A stretch of 12,771 nucleotides of DNA from Calditrichaeota bacterium AABM5.125.24 (GTDB lineage: Bacteria > Electryoneota > AABM5-125-24 > Hatepunaeales > Hatepunaeaceae). A program made the translations under genes and the position numbers. How positions within the stretch are numbered: position 1 is the stretch's first letter; every line of letters begins with the position of its first letter. Below the pieces are notes generated by a model. That model was given only the letters and a program-made list of their open reading frames with translations. It made no database searches and was not told where the DNA came from. The stretch is from assembly GCA_002127415.1 (NCBI GenBank), contig MWJR01000124.1:1-12771 (forward strand). Direction: 5' to 3'. This document shows, in pieces, positions 1 to 7,400 of this stretch.

Positions 1-438
1 TATGCGCGGTCGCACCCATCCATCGGTTCCGGTGGAGACGCGTGGGAACTCATAGCCCTCCTCCTGCACCATGGCCCCCAGCCAGAGCGCGCCCTGGAAC
101 AGATACTGGATATCGGAACCAGCCGGAAACTCGCACTGCGGCGCCCAGGTGCCGGGATATTCCGGGTCGTCCATCGCATCTGCAACCCCTCCCCAGATGG
201 AGTAATTGCCGAAAAAACCCCAGTTGGTGATGTTCATCCACATATTGCCGACCCGATGAACCCGGTTCTGCTGGTTCGGAGCCACCATCGCCGTTCGGGC
301 AGGGCCCTTAAGGCCGGGTCGGGGGGGCGGTTCAAGCGCGCCGCGGAGCAACCCGGGAACAGACATAACCAACACCCACAGAACCAGGAATGTCCTGCAC
401 TGGGGGCCCTTGCTTTTCAGCGGAGTCATCGCCAACAT
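1..438 (-). CDS. Secreted protein of unknown function, N-terminal part (cut by left edge)
   Basis: This reading frame is open from an ATG at 438 to the window edge, giving 146 residues with no stop, so the gene continues to the left. Residues 1-33 look like a signal peptide: a Lys/Arg-containing start, then the hydrophobic run TFLVLWVLVMSVPGLL (about 17-31). A Pro-rich linker follows, then the motif RVGNMWMNITNWGFFGN (62-78) and, after an acidic Trp/Gly-rich stretch, CEFPAGSDIQYLFQGALWLG (102-121). I associate this pairing of NxxNxGFFG with CEFPAGSxxxYLFQGALWxGA with large secreted proteins of uncultured FCB-group bacteria that often carry a T9SS tail. That is recollection, not a search, and the function is unknown. 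A second in-frame ATG at 429 is an alternative start. Neither start has a clear Shine-Dalgarno sequence, which is common in Bacteroidetes-like genomes. The gene lies 281 bp beyond the stop of the hydrolase gene on the same strand. Confidence 0.75.
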   Translation of the reverse strand, partial: MLAMTPLKSKGPQCRTFLVLWVLVMSVPGLLRGALEPPPRPGLKGPARTAMVAPNQQNRVHRVGNMWMNITNWGFFGNYSIWGGVADAMDDPEYPGTWAPQCEFPAGSDIQYLFQGALWLGAMVQEEGYEFPRVSTGTDGWVRPRI

Positions 439-476
439 ATGTCTATTGCCATACAGAGCGTTATTTTTGTGTATTT

Positions 477-490
477 AATGACCTGTCATT
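477..490. promoter_or_regulatory. Short inverted repeat upstream of the left-edge gene, possible operator
   Basis: AATGAC-CT-GTCATT is a 6+2+6 inverted repeat centred about 45 nt upstream of the start of the left-edge secreted protein gene. The size and place would suit a dimeric regulator or part of a promoter region. Such short palindromes also arise by chance and no promoter boxes beside it convince me. Confidence 0.2.
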
Positions 491-529
491 CCAGCGAACC
501 AGTCCGTCCGATAATGTTGAATCCGGCAA

Positions 530-549
530 GGCGGACGCCCTCGTCCGCC
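530..549. repeat. Perfect 8-bp stem hairpin in the gap between two secreted-protein genes
   Basis: GGCGGACG (530-537) and CGTCCGCC (542-549) form a perfect GC-rich stem with a 4-base CCCT loop. It lies downstream of the hydrolase gene and upstream of the left-edge gene. No run of T follows on either strand, so a classical intrinsic terminator is not well supported. A REP-like element or a transcript-stabilising hairpin is possible. Confidence 0.4.
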
Positions 550-569
550 AGGTAATTAGTTGTTTGAAC

Positions 570-635
570 AAGCGCACGAGAGCCTGCCCCAGCGCCTGTC
601 CTGACAAAAGTCAGAAAGGCTGTGGGCGTGCGCTT
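570..635. repeat. 66-bp imperfect hairpin, possible structured 3' UTR or small RNA element
   Basis: The arms pair in four blocks: AAGCGCACG (570-578) with CGTGCGCTT (627-635), CCCA (588-591) with TGGG (623-626), GCCT (594-597) with AGGC (617-620), and CTGAC (601-605) with GTCAG (610-614) around an AAAA loop. A 9-base bulge (579-587) and two small internal loops interrupt the stem. In all 22 base pairs form, mostly G-C. It starts 85 nt beyond the hydrolase stop codon on that gene's strand and is not followed by a T-run. It could be a transcript end structure, a small RNA or the remnant of a mobile palindrome. Confidence 0.4.
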
Positions 636-719
636 TGCAGTAAATTCACACAAATGTTATTCTCGGACAGGCTGTTCCGCGGGAATGACATTGTGCAATC
701 CCCACCTCTCGGCAGATTG

Positions 720-2324
720 CTACAGGTTTATATCCAGCCTGGCAACCCACAGAAGCCTCCGGTCCCGGTCGCGGATAAATTCATCCAGCATAAACCCGGC
801 GTCCGGCTCCAGATCCCCTTCAAAGCGGACGTCACCGTTGACGGTGACGGTCACCGGCTGGTCAAGCCGCACCATCTCGGGGTGGATATAGATCCTGAAC
901 CCTCCGACCCGTGACGCCTTGACCTCAAAGTGGTTCCCGATGCGCATAGCGTCAACCGAACCGGATGCTACACTGTGCGGGAAGGCCTCGCGCTCCTTCG
1001 GCGGGGGGAGTGATGCGGATAGCTTGAGACGGGATTCCTCCCGAATCACGGTCACGGAAAACTCATCACCCCGTTTCTTGGTCTCCCGCCAGCGAAGATA
1101 ATCATCCAGCGACTTCACCGCTATAGAGTCCAGCTCGACCACCACATCCCCGGGAAGCATCCCCATCTTATGCGATGGAGCGGCTGTGTCGCTTACCAGT
1201 GAGTCCACCAGCATACCCTCCCCCTCCCAATCACCCTTGCGGAAGAATCCGACGGAGATCCGTTCATCAATTAAGGTGTAGCTAACATCCCTGTGCCACT
1301 CAGCCTCTGGAGCCGTCGTGTCCATTGTGGTTATCTCCAGCCAGTCAACCCGTCCGAAGTGCAGGTCGGAGGCCTCCCAGCAGAGATGCGGTTGAAGGGC
1401 CGGTCGGGTGGTATTCCTCACTCTCCGGGGCACCAGTGGAAGCTCAAAGCTCATATAGCCCCAGTTGTGCCCGGCGGTATCGTAAGCTGTGAAGTAGATT
1501 CCGGCGCCCTCTTCTATAGCCAGCCGCATCATCGGCAGCATCTCTTCAGCCGGGTAGAGCGGGTCACGGCCGCCGTTGGTAACGAATAGAGACCTGCTCC
1601 CCAGGTTGGGCAGGTAAACCTGCATCCCACCCACCAGCGTTCCGATAGATATGTTTCCAGACCAGGGATAGAAGTGAGCCATGTCGGTCGGCGCCAGCAA
1701 AGCCATATGAAACGACCCCGAACCGCCGTCCGAGAAGCCGCCCATTACCACCCGGTCGTCATCGACGTTGAACCGGCGCTTGATATCCCGCACCAGCCAG
1801 AGCAGGTGGTCCATCCCGGTGCGGTTCAACCAGAGGCAATCCCGCCGCGCCATCGGAAAGAGACCCAGCCACCCCTCAGCCTCGCACATCTTCACAATGT
1901 CGTGGTCCTCCCACTCCTCCTGCGGCACCTCTTCAAACTCTGGACGGCTGACCCCGCCGTGAAGATATATCAGCAACGGCGTCGGGCGGGAGACGTCATA
2001 TCCGGTCGGAACATAGATATAATAAGGGGCTTCAAGGCTGTCGGAGATATGATGGGTAAAGCGTAGGGGCTGACCCACCGTATCCGGCTGTGGATACCCG
2101 TCAAACCCGGAAATCCAGGCCACCAGGCTGTCAACCGGAAACTCGGCCAACTCTTCAGCAGCCTCTGCAGCGATGGGTTCCTCACCCAGAACGAGCTGAC
2201 TGACCAGCGCCCGTTCCGCCTCCACATCAACCCCTTCCGACGACAGGACGAATTCAGGGGCAATCAGGATAATGAACAACGAAGTGACCGTCGCAAATAT
2301 CCGACATATAGCTGTAGATGCCAT
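720..2324 (-). CDS. Secreted alpha/beta-hydrolase (esterase/PHB depolymerase-like) with PDZ domain
   Basis: The chosen start is the ATG at 2324, giving 534 residues. It is followed at once by a signal peptide (MASTAICRIF then the hydrophobic ATVTSLFIILIAP) and sits 38 nt after the upstream gene. The frame also has an ATG at 2405, but that would overlap the upstream gene and bury the signal peptide. A hydrolase domain spans about residues 95-305: YYIYVP entry strand, oxyanion LIYLHGG (118-124), nucleophile elbow GGFSDGGSG with Ser198, probable acid GGRDP (Asp254) and probable His286 in TAGHNWGY. This is the layout of PHB-depolymerase/feruloyl-esterase-like enzymes. A PDZ domain follows at about 350-440 (KMGMLPGDVVVELDSIAV). 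The C-terminal stretch with VTVTVNGDVRFEG and RRLLWVARLDINL looks like a small beta domain seen at the end of similar hydrolases. No T9SS tail is present, so I infer a periplasmic or outer-surface location. The substrate is unknown. Confidence 0.85.
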   Translation of the reverse strand: MASTAICRIFATVTSLFIILIAPEFVLSSEGVDVEAERALVSQLVLGEEPIAAEAAEELAEFPVDSLVAWISGFDGYPQPDTVGQPLRFTHHISDSLEAPYYIYVPTGYDVSRPTPLLIYLHGGVSRPEFEEVPQEEWEDHDIVKMCEAEGWLGLFPMARRDCLWLNRTGMDHLLWLVRDIKRRFNVDDDRVVMGGFSDGGSGSFHMALLAPTDMAHFYPWSGNISIGTLVGGMQVYLPNLGSRSLFVTNGGRDPLYPAEEMLPMMRLAIEEGAGIYFTAYDTAGHNWGYMSFELPLVPRRVRNTTRPALQPHLCWEASDLHFGRVDWLEITTMDTTAPEAEWHRDVSYTLIDERISVGFFRKGDWEGEGMLVDSLVSDTAAPSHKMGMLPGDVVVELDSIAVKSLDDYLRWRETKKRGDEFSVTVIREESRLKLSASLPPPKEREAFPHSVASGSVDAMRIGNHFEVKASRVGGFRIYIHPEMVRLDQPVTVTVNGDVRFEGDLEPDAGFMLDEFIRDRDRRLLWVARLDINL

Positions 2325-2362
2325 ACAATTCCCCGCTCTAAAACCTGCGTTATCGATATGCT

Positions 2363-3565
2363 CTATGATGAGGCCGCCTCTGGCATGTGGCGGGCATTCC
2401 CGCAACGGGACTTCTCCACAATATCCCTTACGCCTTCCAGGGCGGCTTCGATATGTTCTTCGGTATTGAATGGCCCGATGGAGAAGCGCACCGTCCCCTC
2501 GATGGCAGCGGTGCCGAGCTGTTCGTGCACTAACGGTGCGCAGTGAAGACCGGCGCGGGTGGCGATGTTGTGATCCGCTTCCAGCAATCTGGCGGTTTCA
2601 CCCGATTCGAAGCCGCAGACGTTCACCGACAGCACCGGGATATGCCGGTCGAGCGAATCGGCACAGTATAGTTCAACCTCATCCATCTCCTGCAGCCCCT
2701 CCCCGAGCAATCCGAGCAGTGCCATCTCGCGCCGGTGTATGCCCTCGACCCCACCACGCGAGGCGATGAATTCCTGACCTGCCAGAAGTCCGGCGATACC
2801 GAGGGTGTTCAAGGTTCCGGCTTCGAGCCGGTAGGGATATTCATCGAGGTGACTGCGCCGGGCAGATTTCACACCGGTTCCACCCCAACGAGTGCTGGCA
2901 ATCTCAGCCCCGTCTGCGACGCAGATACCGCCGATGCCGGTCGGTCCCATCAGCGATTTATGCCCGGTAAAGCAGACCGCATCGATGCACATCCGCTTCA
3001 TATCGATCGGCACCACCCCGGCGGTCTGGGAGGCGTCAATGGCGAAAAACACCCCTCGCTCACGGCAGACCCGTCCGATCTCCTCCAGAGGCTGGCAGGT
3101 GCCGATGACATTGGACCCGTGATTGATAACAACCAGCTTGGTATCCTGGCGGATGGCGCGGCTGACATCCTCCGGGTCGATGAAGCCGCTGCCGTCAAAC
3201 GGCAGATAGGTAACTTCAACATCACTCCGCTGCGACAGATGCCAGAGCGGCCTGAGGACGCTGTTATGCTCAAGATTGGAAGTAACGGAATGCCCACCAT
3301 CCCCCAGAACCCCCTGGATGACCTGGTTCAGTGAATCGGTGGCGTTATAGGTGAAGACCAGCCGGTCGGGATCGTCCCCGCCGAAGAGGCGGGTTAACTG
3401 AGTGCGGCACCGGTGCACCGTCCGTTCCGCTTCTATGGCAAGGTCATTCTGGGAGCGTCCCGGGTTGACGCCATAATCGCGGTAGAACTCGTGCATAGAC
3501 CGGTGCACCTCGACCGGCTTGGGCCAGGTAGTAGAGGCATTGTCAAGGTAGATCAGCTCGCGCAT
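2363..3565 (-). CDS. Cysteine desulfurase family protein (class-V aminotransferase)
   Basis: A PLP enzyme of 400 residues, full length for the family. The start at 3565 has a strong GGAGG Shine-Dalgarno (3570-3574), 4 nt ahead. Hallmarks of the NifS/SufS fold are visible: LDNASTTWPKP at the N-terminus, LEHNSV with His100 stacking on PLP, DASQTAG with Asp177, TGHKSLMGP with the PLP lysine Lys203, and the C-terminal RAGLHCAPLVHEQLGT with Cys342 as the probable catalytic persulfide cysteine, followed by GTVRFSIGPFNTEEHI. The RAGLHCAPL and GPFNTEEHI signatures point to the TIGR01977-type subfamily, whose relatives take sulfur from cysteine or selenium from selenocysteine. No scaffold, SufBCD, thiI or tRNA-thiolation gene is nearby, so the sulfur acceptor cannot be told. 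It probably heads a two-gene transcript with the secreted PDZ hydrolase, an unusual pairing. Confidence 0.9.
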   Translation of the reverse strand: MRELIYLDNASTTWPKPVEVHRSMHEFYRDYGVNPGRSQNDLAIEAERTVHRCRTQLTRLFGGDDPDRLVFTYNATDSLNQVIQGVLGDGGHSVTSNLEHNSVLRPLWHLSQRSDVEVTYLPFDGSGFIDPEDVSRAIRQDTKLVVINHGSNVIGTCQPLEEIGRVCRERGVFFAIDASQTAGVVPIDMKRMCIDAVCFTGHKSLMGPTGIGGICVADGAEIASTRWGGTGVKSARRSHLDEYPYRLEAGTLNTLGIAGLLAGQEFIASRGGVEGIHRREMALLGLLGEGLQEMDEVELYCADSLDRHIPVLSVNVCGFESGETARLLEADHNIATRAGLHCAPLVHEQLGTAAIEGTVRFSIGPFNTEEHIEAALEGVRDIVEKSRCGNARHMPEAASS

Positions 3566-3621
3566 CTATCCTCCCATCCAAGAAGACAACCAATCATATA
3601 CCAGATTACACAGGTAGGGGT

Positions 3622-3633
3622 GCGATTAATCGC
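3622..3633. promoter_or_regulatory. Perfect 12-bp palindrome upstream of the cysteine desulfurase-like gene
   Basis: GCGATTAATCGC is a perfect palindrome centred about 62 nt upstream of the start codon at 3565. Between it and the start lies TGGTATATG, which resembles an extended -10 box on the minus strand, but no matching -35 box is seen. The palindrome could be an operator. The interpretation is tentative. Confidence 0.25.
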
Positions 3634-3671
3634 TCCCTTCGCGGGCATCATGAATGCCGCCCCTGCCGGAT

Positions 3672-3823
3672 TAGGTAGTGTCCAGAAATAATTGAGATGG
3701 GGTAGCCGCGGTTGTCCTCAACCGCGACACAGTCGGGGCTGAGACAGCCCCGACTACAATTCTTCAACAAACTGTCATCTAATAACGAACTATGCCATCA
3801 CAACTAATCAATGACACTACCTA
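3672..3823. mobile_element. MITE-like element, 148 bp with terminal inverted repeats, flanked by TA
   Basis: GGTAGTGTC at 3674-3682 is matched exactly by GACACTACC at 3813-3821, each flanked on its outer side by TA (3672-3673 and 3822-3823). Counting the flanking bases, the outer inverted repeat is 13 bp (3670-3682 and 3813-3825). Inside, the symmetry goes on imperfectly for another 18 bp (left arm to 3700, right arm from 3795, including TTGAGATGG versus TTGTGATGG). About 20 of 27 positions match. The element has no coding capacity and its centre carries two hairpins. TA flanks with such ends suit a non-autonomous relative of an IS630/Tc1-mariner-type transposon, but the family is inferred. 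The right end overlaps the end of the Nudix gene and supplies its stop codon. Confidence 0.65.
3702..3757. repeat. Double hairpin (REP-like) in the centre of the MITE-like element
   Basis: Two adjacent perfect hairpins: CGCGGTTG/CAACCGCG (3707-3726, 8-bp stem, TCCT loop) and AGTCGGGGCTG/CAGCCCCGACT (3731-3755, 11-bp stem, AGA loop). The pair is bordered by GTAG on the left and CTAC on the right, so it may be a REP-like doublet nested inside the element. It also lies just downstream of the Nudix gene and could act as a transcript end, although no T-run follows. Confidence 0.6.
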
Positions 3824-4233
3824 ATTTTCTCAAGTTTAAGATATTCGGCTATTATTCGGCTGTGGTCGAAGACCACCGGTTCGGGCAGCTCTGTTTCGGG
3901 AAATGCAACCGCCTCGACGGCATCGTCGCCGCCACGGGGCCTGTCGTGAGCTACCGCACCGAAAACCACGCTGACGGTATGGAAGCGCCGATCCCGTTCA
4001 GGGTCGGAATATACCCCTACCAGCCAGAGATCGTCGATTGCCAGCCCGGTCTCTTCCAGCGCTTCGCGACGCACCGCAGCCTCAACCGTCTCCCCCACCT
4101 CGACAAATCCCCCCGGCAACGCCCAGCCCTCGGGGGGATGCCTGCGCCTCACCAGCACCAGACCGTCCGGAGTCCGGATAACGGCATCTACCGTCAGCAG
4201 AGGCGTCACAGGAGGCCAATTATCAGGTGGCAT
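3817..4233 (-). CDS. Nudix hydrolase, ADP-ribose pyrophosphatase-like
   Basis: A compact 138-residue single-domain Nudix protein. The Nudix box runs from Gly42 to Leu64: GFVEVGE, then REALEETGL, matching GX5EX7REUXEEXGU with all Mg-binding glutamates present (Glu57, Glu60, Glu61). The preceding VRRRHPPEGWALPGG is typical of the MutT/ADP-ribose pyrophosphatase group, and VYSDPERDRRFHTVSVVF continues the fold. It should hydrolyse a nucleoside diphosphate linked to another moiety. The substrate cannot be read from the box alone. The start at 4233 is the first ATG after an in-frame TAA five codons upstream. There is no evident Shine-Dalgarno. The last codons, AGG TAG, come from the terminal repeat of the adjacent MITE-like element, so the original C-terminus may have been slightly different. 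The gene stands alone between a terminator and the mobile element. Confidence 0.88.
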   Translation of the reverse strand: MPPDNWPPVTPLLTVDAVIRTPDGLVLVRRRHPPEGWALPGGFVEVGETVEAAVRREALEETGLAIDDLWLVGVYSDPERDRRFHTVSVVFGAVAHDRPRGGDDAVEAVAFPETELPEPVVFDHSRIIAEYLKLEKIR

Positions 4234-4274
4234 AATAGAAGATATGGATTATCGCTGTTTTTACAGATAGAACA

Positions 4275-4303
4275 ATTTAATTCGAGCGCGGCCTGAATTG
4301 CAA
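4275..4303 (-). promoter_or_regulatory. Possible promoter of the Nudix gene
   Basis: On the minus strand TTGCAA (4303-4298) and TTAAAT (4280-4275) are 17 bp apart, resembling sigma-70 -35 and -10 boxes, with the -10 about 42 nt ahead of the Nudix start. The -10 matches the consensus at only four of six positions, and FCB bacteria often use a different promoter consensus. Confidence 0.25.
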
Positions 4304-4362
4304 GTCACCCGGACCACACATTAGCCTGAGGATTTTAACCGACAACAAATTTACGCCGAGCC

Positions 4363-4380
4363 GTCCGGCAACCGCCGGAC
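4363..4380. repeat. Short hairpin between the giant gene's terminator and the Nudix gene
   Basis: GTCCGGC (4363-4369) pairs with GCCGGAC (4374-4380) around a 4-base loop. No T-run follows on either strand. It may be a second transcript-end hairpin behind the main terminator, or chance. Confidence 0.3.
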
Positions 4381-4417
4381 TGACACCACGCTGACCCACA
4401 TCACGGGATATAATATA

Positions 4418-4459
4418 CAGAGAGCCCGTCCGACTTACGTCTGTCGGACGGGCTCTCTG
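4418..4459 (-). terminator. Terminator hairpin of the giant surface protein gene
   Basis: A perfect 17-bp inverted repeat (4418-4434 with 4443-4459) with an 8-base loop starts 21 nt after the stop codon of the giant gene. On the minus strand it is followed by TATATTATAT, an A/T-rich tract rather than a pure T-run. Position and stem strength make an intrinsic terminator very likely. The symmetry means it could also block transcription entering from the other side. Confidence 0.8.
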
Positions 4460-4480
4460 GTTAGACCCTGTCGGTGAAGA

Positions 4481-7400
4481 CTACTTCACCAACATCACCT
4501 TGCGCACGGCGTTGAAGTATGCAGACTCCATCCGAACGATATAGACACCGGTCGAGGCATCACGGCTGTTCCAGACCGCCGTATAATGACCGGCCTCCTG
4601 CTCACCGTTAACAAGCGTTGTCACCGGACGACCCGCCAGATCGTAGACCCGGATCGAAACCCGAGCCGCCTCAGGCAGACCGTATGACAGCTTGGTCATA
4701 GCGTTGAACGGGTTCGGATAGTTCTGTGTCAGGTAGAACTCAGCCGGAAGCTCAGGCTGAACCTCCACATCCAGCGCCACGAAGCCGTTGGTCTCGTAGG
4801 TCAGTTTGCTGCCCTCGCGGAACACCGTCGGGGTCAGACCCACCTCAACCTCGCGATCGGCATCCCACAGCCGCAGCTCGAACGCCTCGCTGCGCGCCAT
4901 TCCGTCGATTAGCTCGGTTGTCTGGTCATCACCCCAGACCGCCAGACCGCAGCGTCCATCAACCACCCTGCCCATACCGACCATACGGTCGGATGTGTTG
5001 AAGGCGGCGACCTGACTGCCCTCGATCTCGAACTCAGGCAGCGACATAACCAGAACGCTCATATTACCGCCGGTCGAAGCCGGGGTTGCCCAGTGACCGT
5101 CGAAGTCGCCTCTCTCCCCAACATCCGCCGCCAGAAGGGCCTCCTCAGGCGGATAGCTGTAGATGATAGGTCCTTCAACGTCGAGGTTAATCTGGTAACC
5201 CTCGCCCTCATCCCAGGCCCTCATATTCGAGAAGCCCCGGGCCGGATACATAAACTCACCGTTGTCGTTCTTGGCGAGGATGAGCTGTCCCGCTTCTACC
5301 AGACTCCCGACAACGTAATACTCCGGAGCTCTGGCAATCAGCGGGTAGGTCGGATAGTAGGCCACGATGTTCCAGCCAGGATCGATGCTTAAGGGCCAAT
5401 CGGGCGGGAACTGAATCCCATCCCAGGAAGCAACGACGGGCTCGGTCACGTTCACCCAGTAACCTTCCTCCAGGTTCCAGAACGGAATGTTGTTGAAGGG
5501 AGGATCTGAATAAGGATAACAGAACTGACCGATCTCATTCTTCAGGAGGCGCAGGGTCTGTTCGTCCTGGTCGTTCCTGAAGGTCTCGACCATCCGCCAG
5601 ATATCCGGCCCACGAGGCTCATCCGGATCATACATATCCTCCAGCGGCGAGACGTTCAGCGAGATCATACTCCAGCGCTCGCACGGAATCTCCTGGGTGA
5701 CCGGGCTGTAGGCGTTGATGACGAGCTCAGACTCTCCGCCATCACGCCAGGTCTGGTGCCCAGTGAGGGTAAACTGAACCGGGAACTCCTCATCGGCTTC
5801 AGGATCCCAGGCGAGGAAGGCGAACTCTTCATTGGCGCCGAAGCCATCCACCTCACCGGTCTCCGGGTCGTCGCCATAGGCGTTCAGAAGTAGAGTCGCA
5901 TCCTCTACCCCTTCCAGCCACCAGGCGGCACCACCGGCCAGTAAATTGCCAGGCGTGTAGGCGCCGATCTCCCAGCCGTTCGTCACCGGCTCGAAGTTGA
6001 ACGTGAAGTCGGTTACGGCCAGCTCGTGCACCCAGCGCGTTGTTCGTTCGGGAACGAAGTGCACAGGTGGACGCGCGCCCGTCTTGAGATGCAGATGGAT
6101 GGTCACAACCGGAGCCTCAGGATCGTTGGACTCGATGGACATATCGGCGTAGTAGTCGGTGTTGTTCTCCAGCCCCTCGGCGTTGAAGGTCAGGGTATGC
6201 ACGCTGTCTTCACCAGCCGCAACCGTGCCCTCACTCGCGTCGATCTCAACCCAGGAAACTCCGCTCTCCATCAGGTAGAACAGGATCTCAGCCGCGATGG
6301 AACCCCACTGACCTGGCTGACGATGACTAGTCCAGTTGAGGCCGGTCATACCGCCCTGGGTCAGAACGGTGCCGTTGCCGTAGCCGTAAGCAACAGCAGC
6401 CGCGGTGCCGGCATTCTGCTTGACGGCGATAACCTGGAACCACTCTATCTCATCGTTGTCCTCGAACTGCCCCAAGTTGTAATGGGAATACGTCCAATCG
6501 CCGGCGCGGACGTCGTCGTTAGCGCCGCGTATGATGTGCCCCTCCTCCCAGAGCTCTCCACCCTGAGACTCGTGGCAGATATCGGCGAAAAAGCTGTAGT
6601 TCTCATCCTGAGGGTTCGGGCTGACGACCAACCGTCCGTGCCGTTCACCCCCAGCCCCGTTGTTGCGAATACCGCCGGGACTTTGCGGTTGAGTGGCACT
6701 GCTGGTTTCGAAGTAGGCGGCGCCTCCGCCGGCGATATATTCACAGAACCGTTCGTAGTTGGCATTGTAACCGTTGTTAAACGGCTGGAGATTGCCATAC
6801 ATTCCGACTACGATTGCGTCATAATCCTCGAAGGCAATGTCGTCCCAAACGGCGGCATTATTAAGAACACGGTAGGAATGGTAGCCGTCGCCCTGTTCGT
6901 CCGGGTTTAACTTATCCAGGATGGGATCCATCATTTTATTGTCCATCCAGGCCCAACCCACCTCCATCAGCTCGGGGTCCCCTTGGATGACTGCGAACAT
7001 CTTTCCTTCGAGGTCGACCTGGTCGCGGCGTGGGCCTGCGCGACGGTCAGTGCGACGTGCCGAGCGAGCCGGAGCGTCTCGACCCTCCTCGCCTTCGACC
7101 TCCTCAATGCCGATCTCGTATTCCAGATCACATCTCGAATCGCCGGCAGCGTTGCTTACGACGAGGGTTCGTTCCTCAGGCTCGTCACTGAGCAGCATAT
7201 TGACGTGGATCCAATCGTCATCGGCCGGATCGGTTCCGATGATAGGTCTCAGCTCGCCGACCCCGTGCACCACCATATCGAGGCGACCGTTGTTCTCAAC
7301 CACCTCCTCGTTCTCGGCGTCGCAGATGAACCCAATGACGCCCTCACGAGCGCCTACCACCGCCGGACTGAAGACCATATTGACCACAATCTCACTCTGC

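Noticed and set aside
570..635. Integron attC site
   Set aside because: The hairpin lacks the flanking RYYYAAC and GTTRRRY boxes, and there is no integrase or cassette gene.
390..914. Plus-strand open frame of 174 codons spanning the gap at 439-719
   Set aside because: It overlaps two supported minus-strand genes at both ends, has no domain motif and crosses the 66-bp hairpin.
2735..3334. Plus-strand open frame of 199 codons
   Set aside because: It is the complement of the cysteine desulfurase-like gene, whose active-site motifs fix the true strand.
6026..6910. Plus-strand open frame of 294 codons
   Set aside because: It is antisense to the ThuA-like region of the giant protein and shows no recognisable motif. 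GC-rich sequence with few stops explains it.
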